Source: Scatophagus argus
Lineage: Eukaryota > Chordata > Actinopteri > Scatophagidae
Direction of reading: 5' to 3'
DNA length: 64,000 bases
Assembly (NCBI RefSeq): GCF_020382885.2
Contig: NC_058495.1
Span: 24,613,127-24,677,126, forward strand
Under the pieces are notes generated by a model. That model searched no databases, was not told where the DNA came from, and worked only from the letters and a program-made list of their open reading frames with translations. Position numbers and translations under genes: made by a program. Positions 21,984-31,816 of the stretch are shown here, in pieces (position 1 is the first letter of the stretch; each line of letters opens with the position of its first letter).

Positions 21984-23408
21984 GGAGACACACCCTGTGA
22001 GTCACCACACTTTTCTTCTTCTTCTTCTTCTTCTTCTTCTTCTTCTGCTCTTTCTGCATCAGCACATCCTTTACATAAGACCACCATGTCCTATAGCGCC
22101 CCCAGTGGGTTTGACTTCAAGAAGAAATCAAAAGTCTCGGTGAAGCCTGTCAAACTCTGGCCTCACGACAATCAACATAAAAGATAAAAACATAATTTAA
22201 ATGAAACAACAGTTAGCTAAAGATGGAGTTCTAGTGTAGCTAATGATACCACCTAACAGGGTTTATGAATTCTTGGAGCTGGTAAAGTGACACATTGTCC
22301 TGTTTCATAGATTATTAGTTTTGGTGACCTGTCTGACGTGGTTCCTGAATCACACCACTAACATGAGTGTGTGTTTTCTGATTTATTTAATTATCTGTAG
22401 TCGGCCCACTTTTGTTGAAATGCATCAGGGCTGCCACTGATTTTGTTCATTCATGGCTGTGGTGATATTCACTTATTTGTTAAATATTATTTATTCTTTC
22501 CTACACGGGTGAGACTTGATGGGGTTTACAGTTAGCTGAAGAAGAAAATCAACACATATGTTGTATCATTTAGGCAGTCATCCACAATGTGTTGGCATAT
22601 CGTGGAAGAAGTATTCAGGACATTTATGGAAGTAAACGTGACAAAACTGTTGGAATATTGTTGGAATGCTGTCCATCTCTGCTCTGTTCAGTCCTGTTTG
22701 GTCCTACCTGGTTCTGTTTAGTCCAGTTACTTTGACCAGCAGTTGTCAGCCTCGTTTGGGTCCTGCCAGGCTCCGTCCACCTCTTCATGGCTCTGTCTAT
22801 ACTCTGCTGGTTTTAGTGTTCCTGGTCCTGTCTTTCCCAGTTGCCCTGACTGGCTGCTATTAGCCCCATTTTGGCAGCAGCAAATTCTCACAAATGAAAA
22901 GCTGAAACTGGGGAGGGTTTAACATTTTCACTTTAAAAAGATTAATTGATTAACAAAACAGTTGTCAAATTACTGCAGCACTAAAGTTTAATGTACTTTA
23001 AGTTTTTATTGTTACAAAATCACAAATTCATAAACAAAATGCAAAAGCAATTCCAGCATCCACCAACACTGAGAATGATTTCACTTTCACTTACAAAGAC
23101 TGAAAGACTGAAAAAAATCTATTTAAAAGAATTCAAAACACACAGTAACACCCAGCAAGCTGCTCTGCTGTCAACTCCACATCGTTTGTGACGTATTGTG
23201 TGATCATGTTGTGAATGCAGAAGAACAGGAAATATCCAGGATGTTCATTCAGTTACAGACATTTGCCCTGTGCCGAACACCTTTGGATATAAAAGGACAA
23301 AAAGTTCAAGCGATTTCAAATTTCATAAAAGATTTTTGTTTCCAACCAGTTTAGATGCCAAAAGATGGCTTTTCTTAACCTGACAATAACTATATATAAC
23401 ATGACGAA
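21984..23408. repeat. Unit 5 non-coding flank, including the 3' region of TRIM gene 5
   Basis: Starts inside the unit, at the (TTC)n block (22013-22047, the longest in the array), and runs to the stop codon of gene 5. The AT-rich and LTR-adjacent parts seen in other units are missing. Confidence 0.6.
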
Positions 23409-24842
23409 CTAAGACCAGAAAGCAGACCAGAAGCCTTTTGACACAGTCGGCTGTTCCACTGTTACAGAGACTGTCACTGGTAATATCTTAATTGAAGGTT
23501 TTTTAAGGGTACCAATGTATGGAAACACCCTGTCACTGAAAGTGTGTTTGAAGGTGTGTATGTGTGTGTTTGTATCGAGATCATAAAATGACAGTTTTCC
23601 TTTGTCAAAGTCCAGACAAACTCTGATCCTCTTAAGGTTTTTCACTGGGAGAACTTTAGATGAAAGTGGTGGAGAGGCTGCTGTGTATTTTCCTTCAAGG
23701 AGACAATTTTCCCAGAATCCAGTCAGTATTTTTTTCTTTCTCTGGACAGACTCCTGTACCACACCCAGAGCCCAATACTGTTCATCCACAACCTCAGCAT
23801 CCCAGCAGTGAGTCCCTGAGTTAAAACCCTCAGAGCCCAGGACAACACGATGAAACCCAAACCTCTCTGGGTTTTCAGGGAGCTTCTGTTTCTCTCCAGG
23901 TCTCACACTGGTCAGATCTTCAGACAGGATGAGTTCTGGATGAGCAGTGTTTGGATCCAGAATCACAGGAGTGTAGGAGACCATCTCCTTCATCTTGTTC
24001 CAGATGTTGAAGGTCAGGTTGCCCAGGTGTTTGGCCACGTCTATCAGAACTCCTGAGACCAGCTCTGGATCATCCAGCAGGGGGCGCTGCTGGACTCTTT
24101 TCACTGCTGCCTTGTAGTTCTGTAGGAATGAGACGTCTTCAGCTCTCAGCTCGTCCTCTGTGGTTCTGATTGTGTCTGAAAGAGCTGCTATCTCTCTGCT
24201 CAGAGCCTCAGTCTTCTCCTTCATCATCTGACTCTTCTGCTCCTCTTCCTCCCTCAGAGCAGTGATCCTGGCCTCCTCTTCCTCTTGCAGAAACTGGTGA
24301 AGCTTCTTAAACTGCTCCTTAATCTGCCTCTCTGTGTGTTGGGCCTGGACTTTAATGTGTTCTGCTGTTTGATCACAGTTTCCTTTAACACGTTCAAAGA
24401 CCTTCAGTTTCTTCTGTAAAGGCTTTAGGATTTTTTGGAGCTCCTTTTTAAAATCCTGTGCAGCTTCGTCAGTTGGTCTGAATCTGTGTTTGGTGTGTGT
24501 TTTAGAGTCTCTGCAGATGACACACACTGGTTGCTGGTGGTCCAGACAGAAGAGTTTGAATTTCTTAGAGTGCAGACTGCAGAGAACCTCAGACTTTGCT
24601 GAAGCTCTCTGATCTCTCTCCAGTAAGAAGGTCTCACACAGGTTCTTTAATGCCAGGTTACGAGGTGGATCACTCATCAAAGGTATTTTCTTACAAACTG
24701 GACACTCCTGTACAGGTTTCTCTCTCCACCAGGTCTGCAGACAGTCTCTGCAGAAGCTGTGGCTACAGGACAGGACAACAGGATCTTTAAAGATGTCATG
24801 GCAGACTGGACAAGAGAGATCCTTGTCTGATTGTGAAGCCAT
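23409..24842 (-). CDS. TRIM35-like RING/B-box/B30.2 E3 ubiquitin ligase, gene 5
   Basis: Intact 477-residue paralogue and the most distal gene of the array. RING and B-box ligands are all kept. Private changes are mainly to Lys and in the B30.2 domain: DKDLSC at 6-11, VCKKIP at 49-54, KKFKLF near the B-box, [12 protein letters not shown] (Asn for Ile at 379), [10 protein letters not shown] and [11 protein letters not shown]. It shares PERFGFH with gene 3 and SEVLCSLHS with gene 4. The start context is the strong one of genes 1-3. The function is the same as for gene 1; target specificity may differ because B30.2 surface positions vary. Confidence 0.95.
   Translation of the reverse strand: MASQSDKDLSCPVCHDIFKDPVVLSCSHSFCRDCLQTWWREKPVQECPVCKKIPLMSDPPRNLALKNLCETFLLERDQRASAKSEVLCSLHSKKFKLFCLDHQQPVCVICRDSKTHTKHRFRPTDEAAQDFKKELQKILKPLQKKLKVFERVKGNCDQTAEHIKVQAQHTERQIKEQFKKLHQFLQEEEEARITALREEEEQKSQMMKEKTEALSREIAALSDTIRTTEDELRAEDVSFLQNYKAAVKRVQQRPLLDDPELVSGVLIDVAKHLGNLTFNIWNKMKEMVSYTPVILDPNTAHPELILSEDLTSVRPGEKQKLPENPERFGFHRVVLGSEGFNSGTHCWDAEVVDEQYWALGVVQESVQRKKKILTGFWENCLLEGKYTAASPPLSSKVLPVKNLKRIRVCLDFDKGKLSFYDLDTNTHIHTFKHTFSDRVFPYIGTLKKPSIKILPVTVSVTVEQPTVSKGFWSAFWS
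24074..24087 (+). promoter_or_regulatory. CTCF-consensus motif inside TRIM gene 5
   Basis: Perfect CCASYAGRKGGCRS match in the same codons and orientation as the other copies. Confidence 0.45.
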
Positions 24843-25405
24843 TTTCCTTCTCAGTAAAGGCGGCCAGTTCTTTCTCCTGTCGTCTTTAGGTTTCCATCTG
24901 CTACTGAGAGTATCCCATCGAGTCGTTGGTTTCTGTCAGTGTTGTGATTTTATTGTGATGGTGGAACTTACCATCTGTGTCTGTGCCTCATCTCAATTAA
25001 AAACAAGAACAACCGGTGTTCCTTGGTTTTCGTTGGATGTAAGGGGTGGAGCTTTCTCATGGCTGTTTGATCCACAGTAACCCTTAGCAGGGCTGAGTTG
25101 GTTTCATCTCTGTGTGCTGTAGAGTAGAAGAGAAACCACTGACTTAAAATGAGACTGGAGGTGCTGAGACATCAGTCTCTATAAGGACGTAACACTAAGT
25201 GTTGCACAAATTCATGTTTTTTGTATTCATTTGAATGGCCAGCATAATGTAAATCTAATTTATTCACAACATGATCCGATCATTTGGTTATGATCAAAGA
25301 TCTTTTATTCTTATTCTTTCTGATTTGTCCAGGTCTTCCCTTGAACTTTCTCTCTTTCACGATTCTGAATCCCAGATGGTTTTTTACGATTCTTCCCCTC
25401 AGTCA
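24843..25405 (-). promoter_or_regulatory. 5' flank of TRIM gene 5, LTR-free
   Basis: Homologous to 5314-5905 with a small deletion (about 22 bp around 25141). The IRF-type aagagaaa core is at 25128-25135. The TATA-like element has decayed to tctctataagg. It ends at cccctcagtcac (about 25396-25406), which is the empty site of the LTR insertion found in the other units. Confidence 0.4.
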
Positions 25406-26240
25406 CTAAAATTATTATCCTGTTTTTTAAATCAAATCATGTCTGAAGAAGGTCTTGCTTTTCAGAGGTATTGATGATAATCCAAATTTTTTTATTTGAC
25501 AAACATTTTCCCACACAACAAAGAATTAACAAATAAAACAAAAAGTAACATTTTAAAATGAAATATATGACAAATGATTAATTTGATTAATGATTAATAA
25601 AGTGGGCGGCACGGTCGTGCAGTGGTTAGCACTGTCACCTCATAGCAAGAGGGTTCCACGTTCGAATCCCAGTCTGGGCCCTTCTATGTGGAGTTTGCAT
25701 GTTCTCCCTGTGCCTGCGTGGGTTTTCTCCGGGTTCTCCGGCTTCCTCCCACAATACCAAAAACATGCACATTAGGTTAACTGGCTACTTTAAATTGCCC
25801 CTAGGTGTGAGTGTAAGAGTGTGTGGTTGTCTGTCTTTGTGTGTTGGCCCCCCTCGATTGACTGGCGACCAGTCCAGGGTGTACCCCGCCTCTCGCCTGT
25901 AGTCAGCTGGGATAGGCTCCAGCTCCCCCACGACCCTGACGGATAAGCGGTATAGAAAATGGATGGATGGATGGATTAATAAAGTTATGAAAAGCTAAAA
26001 TCTCGCTCACCTTCAGACAGGAGTGTAGGAAGGACCATCCATATGGAAGAGAGAGCTCCTGTGCACAGTCCTTTAACTTGCAAAAATTTGAAGGTTCGCT
26101 CGACAAAACAACTGGAGGAAACCACAAAAAACATCTGTATCCATGGCAACCGTACATATCAATGATGGTGTAAAATGGTGAAATAAATAAATAAATAAAG
26201 TTGGTGAAAACAAGAAAACAAGACCTGAAATTTTACTGAA
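25406..26240. repeat. Partial sixth unit without a TRIM gene
   Basis: Matches 1953-2440 of unit 1 (attattatcctg through caaccgtacatatc and the aataaataaa stretch), interrupted by a SINE. Homology stops near 26240, marking the edge of the array. Confidence 0.7.
25604..25973 (+). mobile_element. tRNA-derived SINE, full length (SINE 1)
   Basis: The head carries an A-box-like tggttagcact and a B-box-like ggttccacgttcgaatccc, as in tRNA-derived SINEs. The tail is ggataagcggtatagaaa followed by ATGG repeats. A perfect 12-bp target duplication GATTAATAAAGT flanks it (25592-25603 and 25974-25985). Confidence 0.9.
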
Positions 26241-26375
26241 AACTAGTCTGGATTTTAAATTAATCCAGATTAAAAAATAAAACACAACACCACAACAGTT
26301 GGATTAGAAACAGCACCATTAAAGTCTCTCAGCATGCGGCTGCAGTTCCAGGGGTAACACCCGGGGAAGGTGACG

Positions 26376-26637
26376 TTATCATCAGCACAACCTATTGATC
26401 TGTCTCCCTTATCATTTGTCAGGATGGCGGCTGGCATTGATAAGGCTTCAGGACTGGCTGCATTAGCTGCTGCCTATCGATCCGCCCTTCTTCCTAATTG
26501 AATACACACGGTCCTGGGTATTGATAACAAAGAGCTATAATTTGATACACCAGTGGCGGGTACCGACTGGTGAATCTGATGATGTTATCAAGCAGTAAGG
26601 GGTATTGATAAATGTGATGGGAGGGGAGTATTGATAA
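26376..26637. promoter_or_regulatory. Cluster of seven GATA-factor motifs
   Basis: TGATAA or its complement TTATCA occurs at 26376, 26409, 26438, 26522, 26585, 26606 and 26632, all within 262 bp. Each fits WGATAR. It lies just outside the TRIM array. Function as an enhancer is inference. Confidence 0.35.
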
Positions 26638-26980
26638 GTAGGTTCAACAAGGTGAGGTCGACTGAACTGGGATGGCAGCGACAACAAGTGCATGTGTGTG
26701 TGTGTCTGCTGGGACTACCGTCTCATGTCCCCGAGCTGTGTCAACTCTTAAACAAAAGCTGAGCTGCGACTGACAATTAAAGGCCAGTGGCTTTTAAAAA
26801 TCAGGTCAAACTCTGTGAAGGGGGTTGAATCACCTGCATACCACTGACTCACGTGGTAAATTCAGCATAATGTACACAACACAACTCCGTCAGGAGCTAC
26901 AACAAGCCTCTTGAAAGTACTGACCTTTGAAGGGAGTCAAAAATGAAGGAAGCCAGCTTGAAGCTTATTGTTGCGCCATC

Positions 26981-27318
26981 TACACCATATAGACTAAAGT
27001 ATTGGGACACAACAGGGACTTTAATGGCATCACATTCTAAATTCATAGACAGCTGCAGCTCTAACAGCTTCCACTCTTCTGTGAAGGCTTTCCACAACAT
27101 GTTGGAGTGTTTCTGTGGGAATTTGTGCCCATTCATGCAGTAGAGCATTTGTGAGGTCACACACTGATGTTGGACCAAAAGGCCTGGCTCACAATCTGCG
27201 TTCCAGTTCATCCCAAAGGTGTTGGATGGGGTTGAGGTCAGGGCTCTGTGTGGGCCAGTCAAGTTCTTCCACACCAAACTCATCCAACCATGTCTTTATG
27301 GAGCTTTGCTTTGTGCAC
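26981..27318 (-). mobile_element. Tc1/mariner-like transposon remnant (3' part)
   Basis: On the minus strand, frameshifted segments read as the end of a Tc1-like transposase (a SPDLNPIQHLWDEL-like region, then a HEWAQIPTETLQHVVESL-like region). The left end, accatatagactaaagtattgggacac, is the terminal repeat. The DDE core and the other end are missing and the frame is broken. Confidence 0.75.
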
Positions 27319-27599
27319 TGAGGGGGAGAGAGAGACAGACAGTCTCATAGCAATCATCTTCTAATGTTTTCAGTCCCACACAGTGAATTCTGAGGATTGT
27401 GCAGAAAGTCAGTAATTTCTCCTTTGTGTCTTGACATCAGATGGGAGCCGTAAGACCAAAATGTGTCTGGCGGGAAAAAGATGGAGACAGGAAGAGAGCG
27501 CATGAGGAGGTAAGGAGGTGAGAGAGATATGAGAGATCTTAGTTAATTACTCTGAGAGAAATGCTGAGAGAAGCATTTCTGCTGAGGACTTCAGAACTC

Positions 27600-27602
27600 T
27601 GT

Positions 27603-27651
<49 letters not shown>
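27600..27651. repeat. (GT)n microsatellite
   Basis: About 52 bp of GT repeat with one interruption near its left end. Confidence 0.95.
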
Positions 27652-27657
<6 letters not shown>

Positions 27658-27837
27658 CAGGCATCGTTTGTCATATATGGAGGTTACTGTAGCCTTTAAA
27701 GTTTTGTACTGCAGCTGATGACCGACAGCCACACATCAGGTTAATCTAAACAGCTTCAAAGCGACGACTTAAACCAAATTCTCACTAAGACATCAACCAG
27801 TTCAGACTAACATGAGCTCCCACTTCTGACACATCCT

Positions 27838-28125
27838 GGGGGCAGCCGTGGCCTACAGGTTGGAGAAGCAGCTAGTGATCGGAGGGTCACTGGTTTGATT
27901 CAGGAAAAATTTGGGTGTGTTGGAGTGATTAATGCGGAAGATGCCCCCCTCCATTAGCCGGCTGATGTGCCCTTGAGCAAGGCAGTTAACCCCCCAATAT
28001 GCTACCCGGGCACTTGACGCTGCCCACTGCTCCTGTGTGTGTTTCACTGCATGTAATTTGCTGGTTGTTGCATGTGTGTGTTCAACTAAGGATGGGATAA
28101 ATGCAGAAGATGAATTCAGTGTGTG
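27838..28125 (+). mobile_element. tRNA-derived SINE of a second family (SINE 2)
   Basis: The head gggggcagccgtggcctac, a B-box-like ggtttgattc (about 27892), the central gcccttgagcaaggcagtta and the atgggataaatgcagaagatg tail are features of a common teleost SINE whose sequence differs from SINE 1. The exact ends are uncertain; a (TTC)n tract lies just beyond (28159-28176). Confidence 0.65.
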
Positions 28126-28176
28126 TATGTAAAAATATATATACTGTCAAAGCTGATTCTTCTTCTTCTTCTTCTA

Positions 28177-31010
28177 AAAAGTAACACGGCTTCTTTATTT
28201 CAGTGAAAACACTGTTTTGATGTGAACGGGTGTCTTGATGGGCTCCGACTAAAAAAAGTCCTGCAAAGAAGTTGAAATTGGCTCAACTTTTACCTTAATG
28301 TGAAGTAACGTGTCGAGATGCTGCGATGGTCAGTCAAACAAGTGCAAGCGTACATTTCTGACAGATTACTTTGCAACATGGGTGATGCGATGCAGCGATA
28401 ACTTCATAGAGTTATACGGTATATAATATACTGTATACCCCTGTGCAGTGTTTTGTAATAAGCCTTCAAAGTGGTGAATTTATTACTCAGACTGGCGCTG
28501 GAGCATATTTCATCATCTCACTGACACAACATGCCCTGATCAATACTGCCTCGTTGTTTTAATGTTTTAATGCGATACTTTCCCACCAAAAGCCTGTTCA
28601 GCCTCAGAGAAGCGTTCAAATGTGCGATCCACACTCACTGCGACCTCCACTACAGCAAGCGTTATGCTCTGAGCCCGCTGAGAGTCTGTCTGTCTGTCTG
28701 TACAGCTCACTGTATCTCCGTATGCTCAGGAAGCAAACGGTGAAAACGAGTTCTTTGATCAGTCAGCAACCTCACAACATATAGACAGCTGGGGATTGCA
28801 ACAGACCAAAGAGAAGACGCACTTTGTACATCAGTGTGTGTGTGTGTGTGTGTGTGGATTGACACACTGTCGTCAGTCCGAAGATCTGCTGTGCTGAGCT
28901 CAGTGTTTGCCTGGCTGCAGAGATGAGGTCAGAGACGTCCACGTCTGTGTTCTGTCCTCACATTACAGTCTGTTACGCGTGAGCTGCTGTTCATATTGAA
29001 CTTTCTTTATTGAAGTCTGATACTGTGACTTCTATCCGCTCCAGTTCAGGGGAGGGTTTTATGCTCTTTTGGGTGGAGTTTCACTTTAATATCTGTGTGT
29101 GTGTGTGTGTGTATGTGTGTGTGTGTGTCAGTGGCGCAACAAGTCGCACTTTTCCTCTGTGCATCCCAAAGTCAGTCTCATGTAGGGATGTGCAGAGAGC
29201 CCCCGTATTTGCTCAGGAAATTATTTGCATTTGTGTTTTGTATTCAGGCGTAACAAACTGTTTTTATTTGTCCCTTTCCTGTCACAGAAACATTCTCATC
29301 ATAACCCTGATTATTTATGCACAAACAAAATACCAATGAATGACAGATGCCAATAATTAATTGATTAAAAACTTTATGCCAGAAGAAATTCTGAACCACA
29401 TTTGGTGTCTGAACACCACTCACAAACTGGCTAAACTGATCTGCTGAAGCTTGTGCGAGCATATTGGAATGTTTGTCACTCAGCTTGTTAAGAGCATTTT
29501 ATGAGTTTTAATTTGGCGTTGAAGTGAAACTGAAGTTTAAGAGCAAACATGCAGGCTGTTAGACTCAGACAGTAACTGCACCCTCATTACACCATTTTAG
29601 CAAATATCAGCTCCAGCTCATGATGACAGCTGTGTCTGCTTGGAAGAGAGGACGCGTCGTTTCTCTAAAACAGTTGGTTCAGTTCCTCTTTCATCATCTC
29701 TCTAACTGTCTTAGTCCCGCCCAAAGGCGACGTGAGGAAAAGATGAAAGCGAGGGGAACGTGGATGCGCCCTGTCTGTGTCTTTGTTGTCTGGATGAGTT
29801 TGTGCAAAGGGGGATAACGATGCACACCTTTGGACGGCCTCTCCTCAGAGTAATTCATGGGGTTGCACACTTGTGGAGGAACATAAAATAGGACGTGACA
29901 GAGAAATTCAAAACCTCGCCAAACCCGACCGAACTGCTAACATGGAGCAGGATCACAACTCATCCTCATCCATCAAGTTTATGAATTAAGCATCAAGACT
30001 TACCCACTTCAAACCTGTAACACTCTGCAACAGCCACGAACAAACCTTCACCTCCAGCGTCCCATGAAAAACTGCACCTTCCATTTATTCATTTATCAAA
30101 ACCTACCCCCCAAAAAAGTGCTTTCATCTCTCCATGACCTCAACCAAGATGAGAAGCATCAATATATTTTCGAAAAGAGAAAATGCAGACACTGTGTAGC
30201 TGCTGCTCGTATCTCTGTTTGCAGTCTATTGGATCGGCTCTGTGGGCATCACATTGGTAGATTATCTTGCATTCTGAGCTGATGTTGCACATGATTGGCT
30301 TGTAATTACAAACTCAACCTGCTCCAAATGCGCATGATTACACCTTGTGAGAGCCGGTTGGTGACCAGATTCATGATTACCCTGGTTCTGAGGTCTGAAG
30401 AAGGTCCTTCTGCGCACGTATAAAGTCATGCATGATAATACACATAAAAGTGTGTCTGATATGGTTTTTTGCAGAAAAGTTACCACATTATTTCTTCAGT
30501 TTAAACAGCCTCCATTAGCTCTTTTCCTTTGTAGTTTTCTTTGCGTGTTCTGTTGTAATTTATCTGAGCACCATGCCAACTTTGTTTTACTTAAAACGCC
30601 TGGCTTTATGTAGCCTCCTTTTCTCCCAAATAGCCGAGGTGTAATAGTGTCTTTTCTTTGCGCGCTGTCTCGTCTATGGCAGACCCTCTACGTAGATAAA
30701 TGCAGTCATTTCCATCCCTGACTGCTCAGCCGATTAATTCTCTTCTCTCTGTCCTTTACGTTGAGCAGGGGCTGTTACAGGCAGAACAAATGACATCTCG
30801 GGCCTCGCTGCCATTTCTCAGGATGAGGAAACGAGCAGCAGTCGACTCCGAATGAAACGAGATGGACGGATCAGTCGATCACCTCATCTATTGATCCGCT
30901 GGTCCCTGTGAGCTGCAGCTGTCGAGAGAAAAAAGATGACGAGTAATGTTGTTCCTTAAAGTACGTTAACATAAATGATGAGTTGATGTCGCTGCAAATG
31001 AGTGAAGACA
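28177..31010. other. Non-coding stretch, no gene recognised
   Basis: Only short chance frames are seen. It contains (GT)n tracts at 28834-28856 and 29093-29128. I see no exon-like or RNA-like feature. Confidence 0.5.
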
Positions 31011-31043
<33 letters not shown>

Positions 31044-31070
31044 TGTGTGTGTGTGAGAGAGAGAGACAGA
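31011..31070. repeat. Compound (GT)n(GA)n microsatellite
   Basis: GT repeat alternating with two GA blocks; another (CA)n tract follows at 31310-31348. Confidence 0.9.
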
Positions 31071-31306
31071 CTGGAAGCCCTTATAGACAGCGGTGAAATA
31101 GAGGGCAGACACACTGAAACAACGAAAAGAAAAGCTGCAGAATGAGGAAGGATTTGAGGCACAGACAAAGAGAGACGGTGAGAGAGAAGATTAAGAGAGA
31201 GAGACGGAGGGGGGGATGAAAGACAAGGTGTGGTGACAAGGTGAGGAGAGGAGAGGAGACAAGCTGCCACTGACATTCACATCCAAGGCAACCGCTTGGC
31301 CTTTTT

Positions 31307-31350
<44 letters not shown>

Positions 31351-31519
31351 GTCGAGCTGAAGATCGGCTCTCTCAGATGGAGATACGGACAAGAGGAAAG
31401 CCAACTGGTACTTCTTAGAATGGTGCTTCTCTCAGAGCAGCTACCTCTGAAGTTTTCCAGAGAGGTTGTCATGACGACCGCTGGATGTTGTGTGCATCAG
31501 ATGGAGAGCTATGTTTGAA

Positions 31520-31816
31520 CATCCATACATCCATTTTCTATACCGCTTATCCATCAGGGTCGCGGGGGAGCTGGAGCCTACGCGCGAGAGGCGGGGTTCA
31601 CCCTGGACTGGTCGCCAGTCAATCACAGGGCCAACACACAAAGACAAACAACCACACACTCTCACACTCACAGCTAGGGGGCAATGTAGAGCAGCCAATC
31701 AACCTAATGTGCATGTTTTTGGGATTGTGGGAAGGGAAGGGTCCAGACCGGGATTCGAACCTGGAATTCTCTTGCTATGAGGCGACAGTGCTAATCACTG
31801 CACCACTGTGCTGCCC
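31520..31816 (-). mobile_element. tRNA-derived SINE, same family as SINE 1 (SINE 3)
   Basis: Reverse-oriented copy with the CCAT tail at the left and the tRNA-like head at the right (ttcgaacc B-box complement near 31755, tgctaatcactgcacca A-box complement). A short duplication ATGTTTG occurs at 31511-31517 and 31817-31823. Confidence 0.85.

Larger units (their letters stand above)
776..26240 (-). repeat. Tandem array of TRIM-gene units (five genes plus one partial unit)
   Basis: The same succession recurs: a (TTC)n-bearing non-coding block, a 3' flank, a 1434-bp TRIM coding region on the minus strand, a ~590-bp 5' flank, then LTR remnants. Start-codon spacing is about 4.7, 6.7, 5.0 and 3.1 kb. 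The differences come from LTR, LINE and SINE insertions and from deletions. Unit 4 lacks the standard 5' flank. Unit 5 lacks the LTR and joins a sixth partial unit without a gene (25406-26240). The high identity over coding and non-coding parts alike implies recent segmental duplication, ongoing conversion, or both. Confidence 0.9.

Noticed and set aside
25604-25700. A tRNA gene suggested by A-box and B-box sequences
   Set aside because: The cloverleaf is incomplete and the sequence continues into a SINE body with tail and target duplication.
31081-31404. Long frames over CA/GA tracts, here and at 38249, 53215, 61040 and 62618
   Set aside because: Simple repeats keep frames open in several phases; the residues are Val/Cys, His/Thr or Lys runs with no domain.
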